DNA from: Pseudarthrobacter enclensis | Lineage (GTDB): Bacteria; Actinomycetota; Actinomycetes; Actinomycetales; Micrococcaceae | Direction: 5' to 3' | Length of the DNA: 64,000 bases | Assembly: GCF_001457025.1 (NCBI RefSeq) | Contig: NZ_KQ758604.1 | Location: 186,001-250,000 of the forward strand | Shown: positions 1 to 9,092 of the stretch, in pieces | Position numbering within the stretch: the stretch's first letter is position 1 | Layout: the number at the start of each line of letters is the position of its first letter | The notes under the pieces: model-generated | What the model saw: the letters and a program-made list of their open reading frames with translations, nothing else | What the model was told of the DNA's origin: nothing | Database searches by the model: none | Translations under genes and position numbers: made by a program

Positions 1-634
1 CGTCCGCCACCCGCCGGCTTTCCCTCGGGCAACTGAGCGTGCCCGGCGTCTGGTCCACGAGCTCCGGCGGTGCCAGCGAGCGGTAGTCCTGTGACAGGAT
101 CACGTCGACGCTGCCGTCCTGGCGGCCGTCCTGGAAGTAGTCAGAGCCCGGCAGGTTCCGCTGCACCGTGAAGGCTGCGGACTGCCCGGCTGCTCCCGAA
201 ATCACTGCCGCCACGCCCCGGTACCCGGCCTCGGTGTTGGCTACGGCGCCCACCACGAACTTCCTGGCCAGGAATTCGTCTGCGGCAGTGCGGGCCAGCC
301 CCGGCCTGCTGGTGGAGTTGTAGACGTTGAGGTTGACCTGTTCATTCGGGGTGTAGTCGTAGGTTGCCGAGGGGCAGGCGGTGGCGGCCTTCGGGGCCGG
401 TTCGGCCGTGGGGATGCTGAATTTGCCGTTGATGATGGCCAGGGCCGTGATGATCCCCGCGGCGATCAGGCCGATCAGGAGCACCAGGACAATCCCGTGC
501 AGGACGCGGCGCCGGACCCGGGCGGTGTCATCGGCGTTCCGGTTGGCCTCGAACGTGGCCCGCAGCTCCTGCCCGGTGACCACGTGGTGTCCGTGCAGGA
601 CGCTGACGTCCTGCGGCTTCCGCTGCCTAGCCAT
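1..634 (-). CDS. LytR C-terminal-domain membrane protein (3' end outside window)
   Basis: The reading frame is open at base 1, so the C-terminus is missing; about 211 codons are visible. The N-terminal part (about residues 1-43) is charged and cytoplasmic. One membrane segment follows (about 45-70, run IVLVLLIGLIAAGIITALAI). The extracytoplasmic part contains VNLNVYNSTSRPGLARTAA, which matches the start of a LytR_C domain, as found in actinobacterial wall-associated proteins. Its ATG overlaps the stop of the upstream gene by 8 nt, so the two are probably translated together. It is not a full LytR-CpsA-Psr transferase, because the catalytic LCP domain is absent. The exact role is unknown; a cell-wall function is inferred from the domain. 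Confidence 0.75.
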   Translation of the reverse strand, partial: MARQRKPQDVSVLHGHHVVTGQELRATFEANRNADDTARVRRRVLHGIVLVLLIGLIAAGIITALAIINGKFSIPTAEPAPKAATACPSATYDYTPNEQVNLNVYNSTSRPGLARTAADEFLARKFVVGAVANTEAGYRGVAAVISGAAGQSAAFTVQRNLPGSDYFQDGRQDGSVDVILSQDYRSLAPPELVDQTPGTLSCPRESRRVAD

Positions 635-929
635 CGAGCACCAGGACCCGGGCGTGGATCGCGGTGCGCTGGTGCAGGGCGGTCCGGACTGCGCGGTGCA
701 GCCCGTCCTCCAGGTACAGGGTCCCCTGATACTGCACCACGTGCGGGAAGAGGTCGCCGAAGAACGTGGAGTCCTCCGCCAGCAGCGCTTCCAGGTCCAG
801 GGTGCGTTTGGTCGTTACCAGTTCGTCCAGCCGGACCGGCCGCGGCGGCAGCGAGGCCCAGTCCTTGGGCGTGCTGTAACCATGGTCGGGGTAAGGGCGG
901 CCCTCACCCACAGCTTTGAATATCACCAT
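627..929 (-). CDS. Conserved actinobacterial protein of about 100 aa, function unknown
   Basis: A 100-residue soluble protein with no signal peptide. The C-terminal stretch YLEDGLHRAVRTAL resembles the D-G-x-H-R core of ParB/Srx-like folds. Homologues of this kind sit directly upstream of LytR_C proteins in Arthrobacter-type genomes, and I recall some carrying a VapB-antitoxin label. No partner toxin gene is visible here, so I would not use that label. The ATG at 929 has an SD-like AGGGTGG almost touching it; the GTG at 926 gives a better-spaced start and a product beginning M-I-F-K. The stop overlaps the downstream membrane-protein gene by 8 nt. Confidence 0.7.
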   Translation of the reverse strand: MVIFKAVGEGRPYPDHGYSTPKDWASLPPRPVRLDELVTTKRTLDLEALLAEDSTFFGDLFPHVVQYQGTLYLEDGLHRAVRTALHQRTAIHARVLVLDG

Positions 930-1072
930 GCCACCCTAGGCATCCTGCCAAGGGCAGCGGAAGTGCCCGGCCGTACCGCCGGTAGGTTGTGGCCAAACGG
1001 TGACCATGTCACACGCTGCGAACTTTCGGTGCCTGAAGCGGGACTTTCCCGGCCAGCTGAGAGAATGGTGCC

Positions 1073-2002
1073 ATGACAGCATCCGAAGCCTCCGCCGTGT
1101 CCGTGACCGCAGCCCGGCTGCCGTCGACTCCGCCGCTGGCGCTGCTGCTGGATGTGGACGGCCCGGTGGCCAGCCCCGTCACCCGGGACGTCAAGCCGGA
1201 CATCATCGGGGACCTGGTGGCCCTGGCCGCCGCGGGAATCCCGGTCATCTTCAACACCGGCCGCTCCGACGCGTTCATCCGGGAGCAGGTCATGGAGCCG
1301 ATGCTGGCCGGGGGCATCCCGGACGGCACCGTGGTCCACGCCGTCTGCGAGAAGGGCGCCGTCTGGTTCAGCTTCACCTCCGCCGGTCCCGGCCCCGTCC
1401 ATGTGGACCGGGAGCTGGCTGTTCCGGCCGCCTACGGCGAGGACATCCGCCGGCTGGTGGCAAAGGACTATGCCGACCACATGTTCTTCGACGAAACCAA
1501 ACGGGCCATGGTGTCCGTGGAACAGCACATCGAGGTGGCCAGCGCGGACTACCTGGCCGAGCAGAAGCTCTTCGACGCCGCTGCCGTGGAACTGATGGCC
1601 ACGCACGGGCTTGGGGTGGTGCGGCTGGGCCACCACGCGCCCAACTCCGACGACGAGGTGGACTACCGCGTGGATCCCACCATCATTTCCACCGACATTG
1701 AGTCGGTGCGGCTGGGCAAGGACCTCGGGGCCAGCCGGGCGGTTGAACTGCTGGCCGCCCAGGGCATCACACCGGAAGCCTGGCGGACCGTCGGCGACTC
1801 CCGCACCGACTACGCCATGGCGGACTGGCTGCACCACAACGACCACCCAGTCAAGCATGTGGATGTCCGGCCTGCTGACGGCGTCCCGGCCAAGCCGTAC
1901 GATATCCTGACCGCGGCGGACCTTGGACTGGACGATTCGACCATCCACGACGATGCCGGCGGCGCCTTCCTGCGCAGCTGGCGCGAGGCACTGGGCGCCT
2001 GA
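1073..2002 (+). CDS. HAD-superfamily hydrolase (Cof/sugar-phosphatase type)
   Basis: A 309-aa cytoplasmic phosphatase-like protein. The four HAD motifs are present: motif I LLLDVDGP (nucleophile Asp27, acid Asp29), motif II NTGRSD, the motif III lysine in the segment LGKDLGASRAVELL, and motif IV VGDSRTDYAMAD. The large cap between motifs II and III is typical of type IIB HADs, which dephosphorylate sugar phosphates or similar small metabolites. The substrate cannot be read from sequence. It is a single gene with 70 nt to the previous divergent start region and about 165 nt to the Stealth gene. A trehalose-6-phosphate phosphatase role is possible, but no otsA neighbour supports it. Confidence 0.85.
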   Translation: MTASEASAVSVTAARLPSTPPLALLLDVDGPVASPVTRDVKPDIIGDLVALAAAGIPVIFNTGRSDAFIREQVMEPMLAGGIPDGTVVHAVCEKGAVWFSFTSAGPGPVHVDRELAVPAAYGEDIRRLVAKDYADHMFFDETKRAMVSVEQHIEVASADYLAEQKLFDAAAVELMATHGLGVVRLGHHAPNSDDEVDYRVDPTIISTDIESVRLGKDLGASRAVELLAAQGITPEAWRTVGDSRTDYAMADWLHHNDHPVKHVDVRPADGVPAKPYDILTAADLGLDDSTIHDDAGGAFLRSWREALGA

Positions 2003-2168
2003 CGCAGCAGTTCCCCGGCACGCGGCGCCATCGCCGCCCCGGACATGCCAAATCCGGCCCCGCGGCCGGGCCACGTAAAACGCATTACCAACCGCTTCCC
2101 TGCGGCACCCCGGCAAGCCACCCCGGCCGTACCCCATCCGGCTTATCATGCAGGTAGAAAGGCTCACT

Positions 2169-3785
2169 TTGACCAGCACGGAGACCACCATCGCAGAAGC
2201 ACCCGTCCAGGATGAGGTTTACTACGCCGGACAGCCCTCCATCGAGGAGGAGCACCATGCCGAGGTGACCTCGGCGGAAGCCGGACAGCGCTTCAGGCTC
2301 CGTACCGACGTCCTCTGGCACAAGGGCCGCTACGCCCTCATCAACGACACCAGGACCCCCTACCAGGCCATGGTGGAGGACCTGCTGTTCCTGCGCAACG
2401 TGCTGGCCAACGCCGGTCTCGCCTATCTCCTGGTCCGCGGCAACAACGACCGGCCGGTCATCGCACTGGGCTGGAAGGACCGGAAAAAGCTGAGGGCCGC
2501 CCTCGTTGAGGCGTGCCGCGACGAACCCTTCTACTCCATGACGGTGGACGCCAAGAAGAAGACCTCCGTCCTGGTGGCGGACGGCGAACTGTCGTCGAAC
2601 CGGCAGGCGCGCATCTTCCGCCTGTACCGTCCCCGGGTGGAGCCCGTGGGAGGTTTCGAATTCGGCGCCTCAGCCGGCGTGCAGATCGAACTCTGGTCCT
2701 TCGAGGGCGAACAGATCATCCTGCCCATCGAGAACTCCCTGACCCGCAGGACGCTGCTGCGGCAGGACGCCGTCCGGGGCACCGTGGAACGCTACGGCCA
2801 CACCTGGCCCACCATCGAGAACATGTTCGCCGACCACGCCAGCGACATCAGCTTCGACGTGGACATCGTCTTCTCCTGGGTGGACGGGAGCTCGCCCGAG
2901 TACATCGCCGCGCGCCGCGCCCAGCAGAAGGACGCCGTCCTGGGCGAGGGGGACGACCACGAGGCCCGGTTCCGGCAGATCAACGAGCTCAAGTACGCGC
3001 TGCGCTCGGTGTACATGTTTGCCCCGTGGATCCGCCGGATCTTCATCGCCACGGACTCCCCCGCACCCGCATGGCTGGCCGACCACCCGTCGGTGACCAT
3101 CGTCCGGAGTGAGGAGTTCTTCTCCGATCCCTCGGTGCTGCCCACCCACAACTCGCAGGCGGTGGAGTGCCAGCTGCACCACATCGAAGGGCTCTCGGAA
3201 CACTTCCTGTACTCCAATGACGACATGTTCTTTGGCCGGCCGGTGGGTCCGGACCTGTTCTTCACCCCAGGCGGCATCACCAAGTTCATCGAGGCTGAAA
3301 CCCGGATCGGGCTGGGCGAGAATGCCGCGGAGCGCAGCGGGTTCGAGAACGCTGCGCGGGTCAACCGCAAGCTGCTGTGGAACAGGTTCGGCCGGATCAC
3401 CACCCGCCACCTGGAGCACACCGCGGCACCGCTGCGCCGAAGCCTGGTCGCCAAGATGGAGGAAGAGTTCCCGGAGGAGTTCCGGAAGACCGCCGCGAGC
3501 CGGTTCCGGGCCGCGGACAACATCTCCGTAACCAACTCGTTCTACCACTACTACGCGCTGCTGACCGGACGCGCGGTAACCCAGACGGCCGCCAAGGTCC
3601 GCTACGTGGACACCACCATGCGGGCAGGCCTGAAGTACTTGCCCAAGCTCCTGTCCAAGCGCAACATGGACTTCTTCTGCCTCAACGACGGCAGCTTCCC
3701 CGAAGTCGAAGCCGACGAACGGGCAGAACTGGTCACGGACTTCCTGGAGAAGTACTTCCCCATCAAGGCGCCCTGGGAGAAGTAG
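2169..3785 (+). CDS. Stealth-family sugar-phosphate transferase
   Basis: A protein of about 538 aa with the Stealth conserved regions. CR1 is DIVFSWVDGSSPEY (about residue 232). CR2 runs from RFRQINELKYALRS to HFLYSNDDMFFGRPV, and the C-terminal CR3/CR4 segments follow. Stealth proteins transfer hexose-1-phosphate units from UDP sugars to make phosphodiester-linked capsule or wall polymers; GlcNAc-1-phosphotransferase is the human relative. No signal peptide is seen. The longest frame begins at ATG 2148 with no SD. The TTG at 2169 has AGAAAGG six bases upstream and is preferred. No other capsule genes adjoin it, so it works either alone or with genes elsewhere. Confidence 0.88.
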   Translation: MTSTETTIAEAPVQDEVYYAGQPSIEEEHHAEVTSAEAGQRFRLRTDVLWHKGRYALINDTRTPYQAMVEDLLFLRNVLANAGLAYLLVRGNNDRPVIALGWKDRKKLRAALVEACRDEPFYSMTVDAKKKTSVLVADGELSSNRQARIFRLYRPRVEPVGGFEFGASAGVQIELWSFEGEQIILPIENSLTRRTLLRQDAVRGTVERYGHTWPTIENMFADHASDISFDVDIVFSWVDGSSPEYIAARRAQQKDAVLGEGDDHEARFRQINELKYALRSVYMFAPWIRRIFIATDSPAPAWLADHPSVTIVRSEEFFSDPSVLPTHNSQAVECQLHHIEGLSEHFLYSNDDMFFGRPVGPDLFFTPGGITKFIEAETRIGLGENAAERSGFENAARVNRKLLWNRFGRITTRHLEHTAAPLRRSLVAKMEEEFPEEFRKTAASRFRAADNISVTNSFYHYYALLTGRAVTQTAAKVRYVDTTMRAGLKYLPKLLSKRNMDFFCLNDGSFPEVEADERAELVTDFLEKYFPIKAPWEK

Positions 3786-3794
3786 CCCGCGCGT

Positions 3795-3821
3795 GCCACG
3801 GCGCGGCACCAGCGCCGTGGC
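3795..3821. terminator. Convergent hairpin terminator between Stealth gene and phosphoesterase
   Basis: The arms at 3795-3804 (GCCACGGCGC) and 3812-3821 pair perfectly over 10 bp around a 7-nt loop. It lies between two converging stops, 50 nt apart, and could serve both. There is no T-run. Confidence 0.6.
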
Positions 3822-3835
3822 CCTTCCGGGGGCCG

Positions 3836-4765
3836 TCAGCGCCCGGTAGCCGCGCCCATCCTGGCGCCGCCGCGCTGCTTGGTGGTTTCCGGGATGCGGA
3901 CCCCTGCCGCGGCGAGCCGCCGTGCAGTCTCCTCCGCGGGCACATACTCGCCCACCGTCGTCGACGTGCCCAGCGGGACCACCGAGTGGACAATGGTGTG
4001 CTCGTAAACATGCACCAGGTTGAAGGCCTGGCCGCCGTCCTGGCCCCTGGTGCCGCCCACAGGGACGTTGAGGTCCTGCGTGTAGCAGCTGGCGGAGGCA
4101 ACCGACACCGGGATGCCGGCGAACGTGGCGGTGGTGGAGTAGTGCAGGTGCCCGGCGAGAATGGTGCGGACGTCAGAATTCCGCACCACCGCGGCGAGCG
4201 TGGCCTGGTCGCGGAGTTCCACCAGGACGGACAGGTCAAGGACGGACGGCACCGGCGGGTGGTGCAGGGCAAGGATGGTCCCGTCGGGCGCAGGTGTTTC
4301 CAGTTCCCTGCCAAGCCATTCCAGCTGCGCCTCACTCAGTTCGCCGTGGTGGTACCCGGGAACGGAGGTGTCCATGGTGATGACCCGCAGGCCATTGATG
4401 AAGTAGCTCCTGTCCACGGGGGCGTCGGTGCGGGGTTCGTCCAGCAGGCCCTCGCGGAAATTGGCCCTGTTGTCGTGGTTTCCCATCGCCCAGATGACCT
4501 GCGCGCCCAGCTCCCGGCAGGCGGGGTCCACGATGGCCCGCAGCTTGGCGTACGCCCCGGGATCGCCCTTGTCCGCGAGGTCGCCGGTGAAGATGACGGC
4601 CTCAGGCCGGGCCCCGGACGCTTTGACCTCTTCGAAGAGCTGGATGAGGCGTGCTTCGCTGTCAACGACGCCGTACAGGGGTTCCGGACCTCCCAACAAG
4701 TGGGGATCGCTCAGGTGGAGTAGGAAATGGCGTGGCCGCGGATGCTCGGCCTCGATGTGCTCCAT
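3836..4765 (-). CDS. Metallophosphoesterase, CpdA-type cyclic nucleotide phosphodiesterase
   Basis: A 309-aa calcineurin-like phosphoesterase with the full metal-binding signature in order: [10 protein letters not shown] (D-x-H), FTGDLADKG (G-D), MGNHDNR (G-N-H-D), LHHPP, and LAGHLHYS (G-H-x-H). This arrangement matches class III cyclic-nucleotide phosphodiesterases (CpdA/Rv0805 type), which use two metal ions. The substrate could be cAMP or another phosphodiester or monoester. The start ATG has GAGG seven bases upstream. It has no signal peptide and is transcribed alone. Confidence 0.87.
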   Translation of the reverse strand: MEHIEAEHPRPRHFLLHLSDPHLLGGPEPLYGVVDSEARLIQLFEEVKASGARPEAVIFTGDLADKGDPGAYAKLRAIVDPACRELGAQVIWAMGNHDNRANFREGLLDEPRTDAPVDRSYFINGLRVITMDTSVPGYHHGELSEAQLEWLGRELETPAPDGTILALHHPPVPSVLDLSVLVELRDQATLAAVVRNSDVRTILAGHLHYSTTATFAGIPVSVASASCYTQDLNVPVGGTRGQDGGQAFNLVHVYEHTIVHSVVPLGTSTTVGEYVPAEETARRLAAAGVRIPETTKQRGGARMGAATGR

Positions 4766-4929
4766 TGCTGCCTCTGTGGTCGGTGGGAAACGGCGCTTCC
4801 CTTGTACCCTTCAGTAGCCTTTATCCAATCAGACAAATGGCAAACTTTGGGCGAATCACCGTAGCCCATGTGGAAAAATCTGCGAAAACTGCGCTTTCTG
4901 CAGGGCAAATTCGGTTGTTGGGGTGAATT

Positions 4930-5442
4930 TCAGCCGAGCGCGTCCTCGATGGCGTCAATGACCTCTGCCGAATCCGGCTCGACGGTGGGGGCGAACCGTG
5001 CCACCACCACGCCGTCGCGGTTGACCAGGAACTTCTCAAAGTTCCACTTAACCAGCCCGGGAAGTATTCCGTTCTTGAATTTCGTCAGCTCCGCGTAGAG
5101 GGGATGCTGGTTCCTGCCGCGCACGTCGGCCTTGGCGGTCAGCGGGAAGGACACCCCGAAATTGCGCTCGCAGAACTCGGCGATCTCGCTGTCAGTGCCC
5201 GGCTCCTGGCCTGCGAACTGGTTGCAGGGGACCCCGAGGATCTCGAAGCCGCGGTCACGGAACTTGCCATACAGCGCCTCCAGGCCCGTGTACTGCGGGG
5301 TGAAACCGCAGTTGGAGGCGACATTGACCACGAGCACCACTTTCCCTTTGAACTGGCCAAAGTCGGTGTTGGTGCCGTCGTTGAGGGTCAAGGGAATGGG
5401 ATACAGGGGTGCCACGGGTTGCGTCCTCGGGTAGATGTCCAT
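4930..5442 (-). CDS. Glutathione-peroxidase-family thiol peroxidase
   Basis: A 170-aa Gpx-fold protein. The peroxidatic cysteine lies in NVASNCGFT (Cys45 from this start), the partner Gln in PCNQFAGQEPG, and the Trp/Asn pair in KWNFEKFL. In actinobacteria this family reduces peroxides with thioredoxin rather than glutathione, and the enzyme contains cysteine, not selenocysteine. The frame extends to a TTG at 5469, but the ATG at 5442 gives the usual family N-terminus. A 164-nt gap separates it from the phosphoesterase start; that gap shows no gene. Confidence 0.92.
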   Translation of the reverse strand: MDIYPRTQPVAPLYPIPLTLNDGTNTDFGQFKGKVVLVVNVASNCGFTPQYTGLEALYGKFRDRGFEILGVPCNQFAGQEPGTDSEIAEFCERNFGVSFPLTAKADVRGRNQHPLYAELTKFKNGILPGLVKWNFEKFLVNRDGVVVARFAPTVEPDSAEVIDAIEDALG

Positions 5443-5516
5443 GCCGGTGGTTCGTTGCCGACCACCCAAGGTACTGGTCCCGCCTGCGTGTTTGCTGGAC
5501 GGACCCCGCGGGGTGA

Positions 5517-7037
5517 CTAGTTGGGCTGGGCAGTGCCGGTTGCCGACGGCGGCACGGGGGCTTCCGGAGTGGCGGTCCCGGTGGGCGCGGGGTCAGCCGT
5601 TGGTGAGGATGGGGCCGCCGTGGGAGGCGCGGTCGGCGTCGGCGCCGGGGTGGGCGGGGCAGTCGTCGTAACCGTCGGTGACGACGACGGCGCTGGCACG
5701 GGGCTCTGCGTCGGGGTCGGCGCGGGGCTCTGCGTCGGGGCCGGCGACGACGTTGGAGTCGGGGAGGACCGCGGCGCCCTGGCCGGAGGCCGGGTCGGAC
5801 TCGGGGACGCCGTGGGAGCCGTGGTGGTCGAAGGCGATGCGGTGGGCGACGGGGACTGTGTCGGCGACCCCGTCGGCGTCGGAGATGGCGACGGCGACCC
5901 CGTCGGCGTCGGAGATGGCGACGGCGACCCAGACGGCGTCGGCGACCCCGTCGGCGTTGGTGAAGCCGTCGGGGACGGGGACTGTGTCGGCGAAGGAGAA
6001 GGGGTCGGTGTCGGCGAAGGAGATGGGGACGGCGTTGCGGGCGGAGGCGTCTGCGGTGCTCCAGGCGGCGGCAGTACCGTTCCGGTCGGCTGGGGTTCGG
6101 CCGGTGACGGTGACGGCTCCGCGGGGGCCGCTGCCGGGCTTTGTGCCTCGGCCTGGCCCGAGGCCGGGTCAGGACCTACTCCCACGGGGATGGTCCACAC
6201 GGCAGCGCCGGCGGAAGCTCCCTGGCCCGGGGCGAAGGACACCAGTGGCTCCGGCGATGCTGCCTCGAGCGCACGCAGCGTCATCAGGCTCCATCCCTGG
6301 GGGCTGACGTAGCGGCCGTCGAGGATGGTCTCAAGGTGCAGGTGGCAGCCGGTGGACCACCCGGTCGAGCCCACCCGGGCGATGGCTTGGCCCACCTGCA
6401 CTGTGTCCCCGGTCCGGACTGCGATGGACTCCAGATGGTTGTAGGTGGTGATCAGCCCGTCGCCATGGTCGATCTCCACCCGGTTGCCGCCGCCCCACGG
6501 ATGCCAGCCCGCAGCCCGGACCACGCCGGAATCCGCGGCGTACACCGTGGTTCCACAGGGCGCTGCGTAGTCCTGGCCGAGGTGGAAATCTCCTGTTGAG
6601 CCCGTCAGCGGACTCGTCCGGAAGCCGAAAGGCGAGCTGGGGTCCAGGGACGCCAACGGCGCCATCAGGAATCCCGCGGGCGGCCGGCCGATACCCGTCA
6701 GGCCCACTGACACCGTGGCCTGGCCGCCGGCGCCCGTGCTGCCCACCTGGGGTCGCGGAAAAGCCACCGGAATGCCGGGGTCGGTGAGGATAAGCGGGGC
6801 CAACGAACCCGGCCCCACCTTGCCGTACGGAGGGACATCCAGTGCCGAAGCGCCAGGCAGAAGAGTACCTGCGCCGCCCGGGGAGCCGCTTGTGCCCCGG
6901 GCCGCCGTGGCGGCCACAGGGACGGGCGCCGTGACGGGCCCGGCAGCATTGAGCACCCCGAACGTCAGGGCCAGGGCACCGGCGGCGGCCAGCACACGTG
7001 CAGCGGGAACGCTGAAACGCCGGGGGTTTTCGCCCAT
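5517..7037 (-). CDS. Secreted M23 (LytM-type) metallopeptidase with Pro/Thr/Ser-rich tail
   Basis: A 506-aa exported protein. A signal peptide covers about residues 1-32 (hydrophobic [15 protein letters not shown]). The M23 domain (about 135-250) carries the zinc ligands in [10 protein letters not shown] (His152, Asp156) and CHLHLE (His234), with a further His in TYNHLES. Such domains cut peptidoglycan cross-bridges. Residues from about 290 onward are almost only P, T, S, A and Q in repeats such as [11 protein letters not shown], giving a long disordered or wall-spanning tail. The open frame continues far upstream to 7904, but that part is antisense to the MpaB-like gene and is not coding. 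The ATG at 7037 has GGGGA seven bases upstream. Confidence 0.88.
   Translation of the reverse strand: MGENPRRFSVPAARVLAAAGALALTFGVLNAAGPVTAPVPVAATAARGTSGSPGGAGTLLPGASALDVPPYGKVGPGSLAPLILTDPGIPVAFPRPQVGSTGAGGQATVSVGLTGIGRPPAGFLMAPLASLDPSSPFGFRTSPLTGSTGDFHLGQDYAAPCGTTVYAADSGVVRAAGWHPWGGGNRVEIDHGDGLITTYNHLESIAVRTGDTVQVGQAIARVGSTGWSTGCHLHLETILDGRYVSPQGWSLMTLRALEAASPEPLVSFAPGQGASAGAAVWTIPVGVGPDPASGQAEAQSPAAAPAEPSPSPAEPQPTGTVLPPPGAPQTPPPATPSPSPSPTPTPSPSPTQSPSPTASPTPTGSPTPSGSPSPSPTPTGSPSPSPTPTGSPTQSPSPTASPSTTTAPTASPSPTRPPARAPRSSPTPTSSPAPTQSPAPTPTQSPVPAPSSSPTVTTTAPPTPAPTPTAPPTAAPSSPTADPAPTGTATPEAPVPPSATGTAQPN
5866..5925. repeat. Two exact tandem copies of a 30-bp coding repeat in the M23 tail
   Basis: 5866-5895 and 5896-5925 are identical 30-mers, and a diverged third copy begins at 5926. 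They encode the (S/T)[13 protein letters not shown] tail. The length of this segment probably varies between strains. Confidence 0.85.
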
Positions 7038-7223
7038 GCCGGTTCCCCAATGCTTGCCCAATTGTCTGACTCCGGAAGGTAGCCACCCGCGCTGTCTTGA
7101 CGGTACCTCCCATGGGACCACACGTCCGCTGCGGTGTGAACCCCTAACTGCAGGGTGCGGGGTTTCTGTGGATAACCCGGGGCCAGGAGGCCCTGCCCCT
7201 AATGATCCGGGCCACAATGGGAT

Positions 7224-8144
7224 ATGCGGACCTTTCTCCGGAAATGGCAGGAAGAACTCAAAAAGACCTTCACAGGGCGTTCCGACGCGCCCCCTGACTG
7301 GGCGCTGCGCCTCGAGGACGGCGACGATCCCGGATACCACCTTCCGGGCTCGGCCGTGTGGGCAGTGCACGGCTCCATGTCCCCGATCGTCGCCGGCATC
7401 AGGACCCTGCTGATGCAGTCGCTCCACCCGGGAGCATTGGCCGGCGTTCACGAGCATTCGAACTTCCGCGACGATCCGCTGGGCCGGCTGGCACACACCA
7501 TCCGCTGGATCTTCACTGTGACCTATGGTTCGCGGGAAGCTGCCGAGGAGGCATCCGGCCGGGTCCGTCGGCTGCACGCGCCGGTTCAGGGGACCTACCA
7601 CGCCAACGACGGCGGGGCGCGCAGCTACAGCGCGAACGACCCCCGGCTTGGTTCCTGGATCCACCTCGCCTTCACGGACGCCTTCCTGGCCTCGCACAAG
7701 CTGTGGGGCGGCAGGATTCCCGGCGGACCGGATGCATATGTTGGCGAGTGGGCGCAGGCCGGCCGGCTGATGGGTGTTGACCGGCCACCGTTGACGGAGT
7801 CGGCCATGCGGGACGAGCTGGACCGCTGGTACCGCAGCGGCGAGTTGCGGGCCGACGAACGGGTGGCGGAGACGGTGGACTTCATCCGGAACGCGCCCCT
7901 GCATCCGATACTTCGTCCGGGCTACCGGATCCTGTTTGCCGGGGCGGTCTACAGTCTTGAGCCTCGGTACCGGGAGATGCTGGGATTGTCTGTTCCACGG
8001 CTGGGCCCGTTCCCGCTGCCGGTGAGGCTTGCCACCAAGGCCGTCCTCGGCGTCGTACGCCTTGCACTGGGTCCCCGGGGACCCAGTGAGCTGGCGGCGC
8101 GGGCCAGGCTGCGGAGGCTGGGACTGTCCGTTGCGGATGCCTGA
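7224..8144 (+). CDS. Oxygenase MpaB family protein (DUF2236)
   Basis: A 306-aa protein with the DUF2236 signature: [20 protein letters not shown], then [13 protein letters not shown], then [13 protein letters not shown] and the histidine-containing C-terminal segment. The family includes fungal MpaB and the rubber oxygenase Lcp, which are heme-dependent oxygenases; bacterial members are mostly uncharacterised. No export signal is evident. The start ATG lies 17 nt inside the TTTCTCCGG-rich leader and divergent from the M23 gene. A strong hairpin follows at 8167-8200. The oxidised substrate is unknown. Confidence 0.85.
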   Translation: MRTFLRKWQEELKKTFTGRSDAPPDWALRLEDGDDPGYHLPGSAVWAVHGSMSPIVAGIRTLLMQSLHPGALAGVHEHSNFRDDPLGRLAHTIRWIFTVTYGSREAAEEASGRVRRLHAPVQGTYHANDGGARSYSANDPRLGSWIHLAFTDAFLASHKLWGGRIPGGPDAYVGEWAQAGRLMGVDRPPLTESAMRDELDRWYRSGELRADERVAETVDFIRNAPLHPILRPGYRILFAGAVYSLEPRYREMLGLSVPRLGPFPLPVRLATKAVLGVVRLALGPRGPSELAARARLRRLGLSVADA

Positions 8145-8166
8145 CGGCTTTTGCCACTGGAAACGC

Positions 8167-8200
8167 GAAAGCCCGGCCCGGATATCCGGGCCGGGCTTTC
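8167..8200. terminator. Perfect palindromic terminator shared by MpaB gene and tRNA-Ser
   Basis: A 34-bp perfect palindrome (17-bp arms, GAAAGCCCGGCCCGGAT on the left) lies between the converging MpaB gene and tRNA-Ser. The arms begin with A and end with T runs, so it can work as a terminator on both strands. Confidence 0.85.
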
Positions 8201-8206
8201 AACCGG

Positions 8207-8291
8207 CGGAGAATGGGGGATTTGAACCCCCGAGGGCGTTAACCCAACACGCGTTCCAGGCGTGCGCCATAGGCCGCTAGGCGAATTCTCC
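8207..8291 (-). tRNA. tRNA-Ser, anticodon GGA
   Basis: An 85-nt class II tRNA on the minus strand. The acceptor arms GGAGAAT (8291-8285) and ATTCTCC (8214-8208) pair fully, with G as discriminator at 8207. The anticodon stem-loop reads CACGC-CT-GGA-AC-GCGTG, giving anticodon GGA (codons UCC/UCU). The long variable arm and the GGGGGTTCAAATCCCCC T-arm are typical of serine tRNA. The CCA end is not encoded. Its position before ffs and dnaX is the usual actinobacterial arrangement. Confidence 0.96.
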
Positions 8292-8314
8292 AGCTGCTCT
8301 TGAACCAAAAGCAG

Positions 8315-8342
8315 ATACTAGAGTACCTGATGTTTCGCGCAA
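8315..8342 (-). promoter_or_regulatory. Likely promoter of tRNA-Ser
   Basis: On the minus strand TTGCGC (8342-8337) and TAGTAT (8320-8315) are spaced by 16 bp. This puts the transcript start about 17 nt before the mature tRNA end. The rest of 8292-8580 shows no gene. Confidence 0.55.
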
Positions 8343-8580
8343 CGCCCAATCGGCCGTTTTCCGGGCCTTCCGGCGCCCTGCTCCACACCAGAAATGGGCG
8401 CCCCCAATGCGCCCATTCCACCGGACACCGTTGAACTGCCGGGTCCGGCCCGCCCAGCCAGGCCCCGCAGCTCACAACCTTGGATTGCCCAATCGGTGTA
8501 CATGCCCATGATCCCGGCCACTGCGGTGATAAGCAACGGACAACGGCCCCTGGCGGGGCGCGGATTGGCACGATGGAACC

Positions 8581-8901
8581 ATGAAGATTCATGCGCTGGT
8601 GGCCTACTCCCCCGCCACCCACACCGACCTTGTCCTGAAAGCCATCGGCGACGCCGGCGCCGGCAGGCTGGGCAATTACTCGCACTGTTCCTTCGTGTCG
8701 CCCGGCACGGGCCGTTTTACTCCGCAGCCAGGCGCCAGCCCTTTCATTGGCCAGGCGGGGACCGCCGAAGAAGTGGCTGAGGACCGGATCGAATGCGTCG
8801 TCGAAGAGGGACGGCTCGGCGCCGTGGTGGCCGCCCTGCGGGCTGCACACCCTTACGAGGAACCGGCGTTCATGACCTGGCCGGTGAAGGGCTGGCGCTG
8901 A
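8581..8901 (+). CDS. NIF3/YqfO insert-type small protein
   Basis: A 106-aa protein matching the CutA-like insert of NIF3/YqfO proteins as a stand-alone unit. The conserved pattern is visible: GRLGNYSHCSFVSPGTGRF, then SPFIGQAG, then HPYEEPAF at the C-terminus. In full-length NIF3 proteins this domain sits inside a dinuclear-metal enzyme; here only the insert fold is present. It may bind metal or a small ligand through the YSHC and HPYEEP residues. Cytoplasmic, monocistronic, followed 10 nt later by the ffs promoter. Function unproven. Confidence 0.8.
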   Translation: MKIHALVAYSPATHTDLVLKAIGDAGAGRLGNYSHCSFVSPGTGRFTPQPGASPFIGQAGTAEEVAEDRIECVVEEGRLGAVVAALRAAHPYEEPAFMTWPVKGWR

Positions 8902-8911
8902 GCGGCGCCGA

Positions 8912-8941
8912 TTCGAGTAGAGCCCGATGTTCGGGTAAAGT
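8912..8941 (+). promoter_or_regulatory. Likely promoter of SRP RNA
   Basis: TTCGAG (8912-8917) and TAAAGT (8936-8941) are separated by 18 bp. The start would fall at about 8948-8949, which is the first G of the SRP RNA closing stem. Confidence 0.55.
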
Positions 8942-8948
8942 ATCTGAC

Positions 8949-9036
8949 GGCCCCTCATGTGGCGTCATCCTGTTGAACTCCCCCAGGACCGGAAGGTAGC
9001 AAGGGTAGACGGGCTCTGGCGGGTGCATGGGGGGTC
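8949..9036 (+). ncRNA. ffs: Bacterial small SRP RNA (4.5S-type)
   Basis: The region has the universal domain IV signature, CAGGACCGGAAGGTAGCA, with the GGAA tetraloop that binds Ffh. The flanks GGCCCCTCATG (from 8949) and GCATGGGGGGTC (to 9036) pair to close a single hairpin of about 88 nt. That size is normal for actinobacterial SRP RNA. Ends are approximate, to a few nt. It lies between tRNA-Ser and dnaX as in related genomes. The RNA pairs with Ffh to target membrane proteins to the translocon. Confidence 0.93.
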
Positions 9037-9092
9037 TTTACTATTCCCCCACAGGGCGGCTGTTGTCAGCCCGGATTGGTAGGGTTTTTCCT

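Noticed and set aside
627..929. VapB-type antitoxin
   Set aside because: No toxin gene adjoins it and no ribbon-helix-helix or AbrB motif is visible; the label appears to come from propagated annotation.
5866..6010. Repeats that could suggest a CRISPR array
   Set aside because: Direct tandem coding repeats without unique spacers, in frame with the M23 tail.
7038..7904. Upstream extension of the M23 peptidase frame
   Set aside because: It lies antisense to the MpaB-like gene and would bury the signal peptide; the ATG at 7037 starts exactly before it.
9027..9092. Upstream extension of dnaX
   Set aside because: It overlaps the 3' end of the SRP RNA and adds sequence foreign to DnaX; the GTG at 9093 gives the conserved N-terminus.
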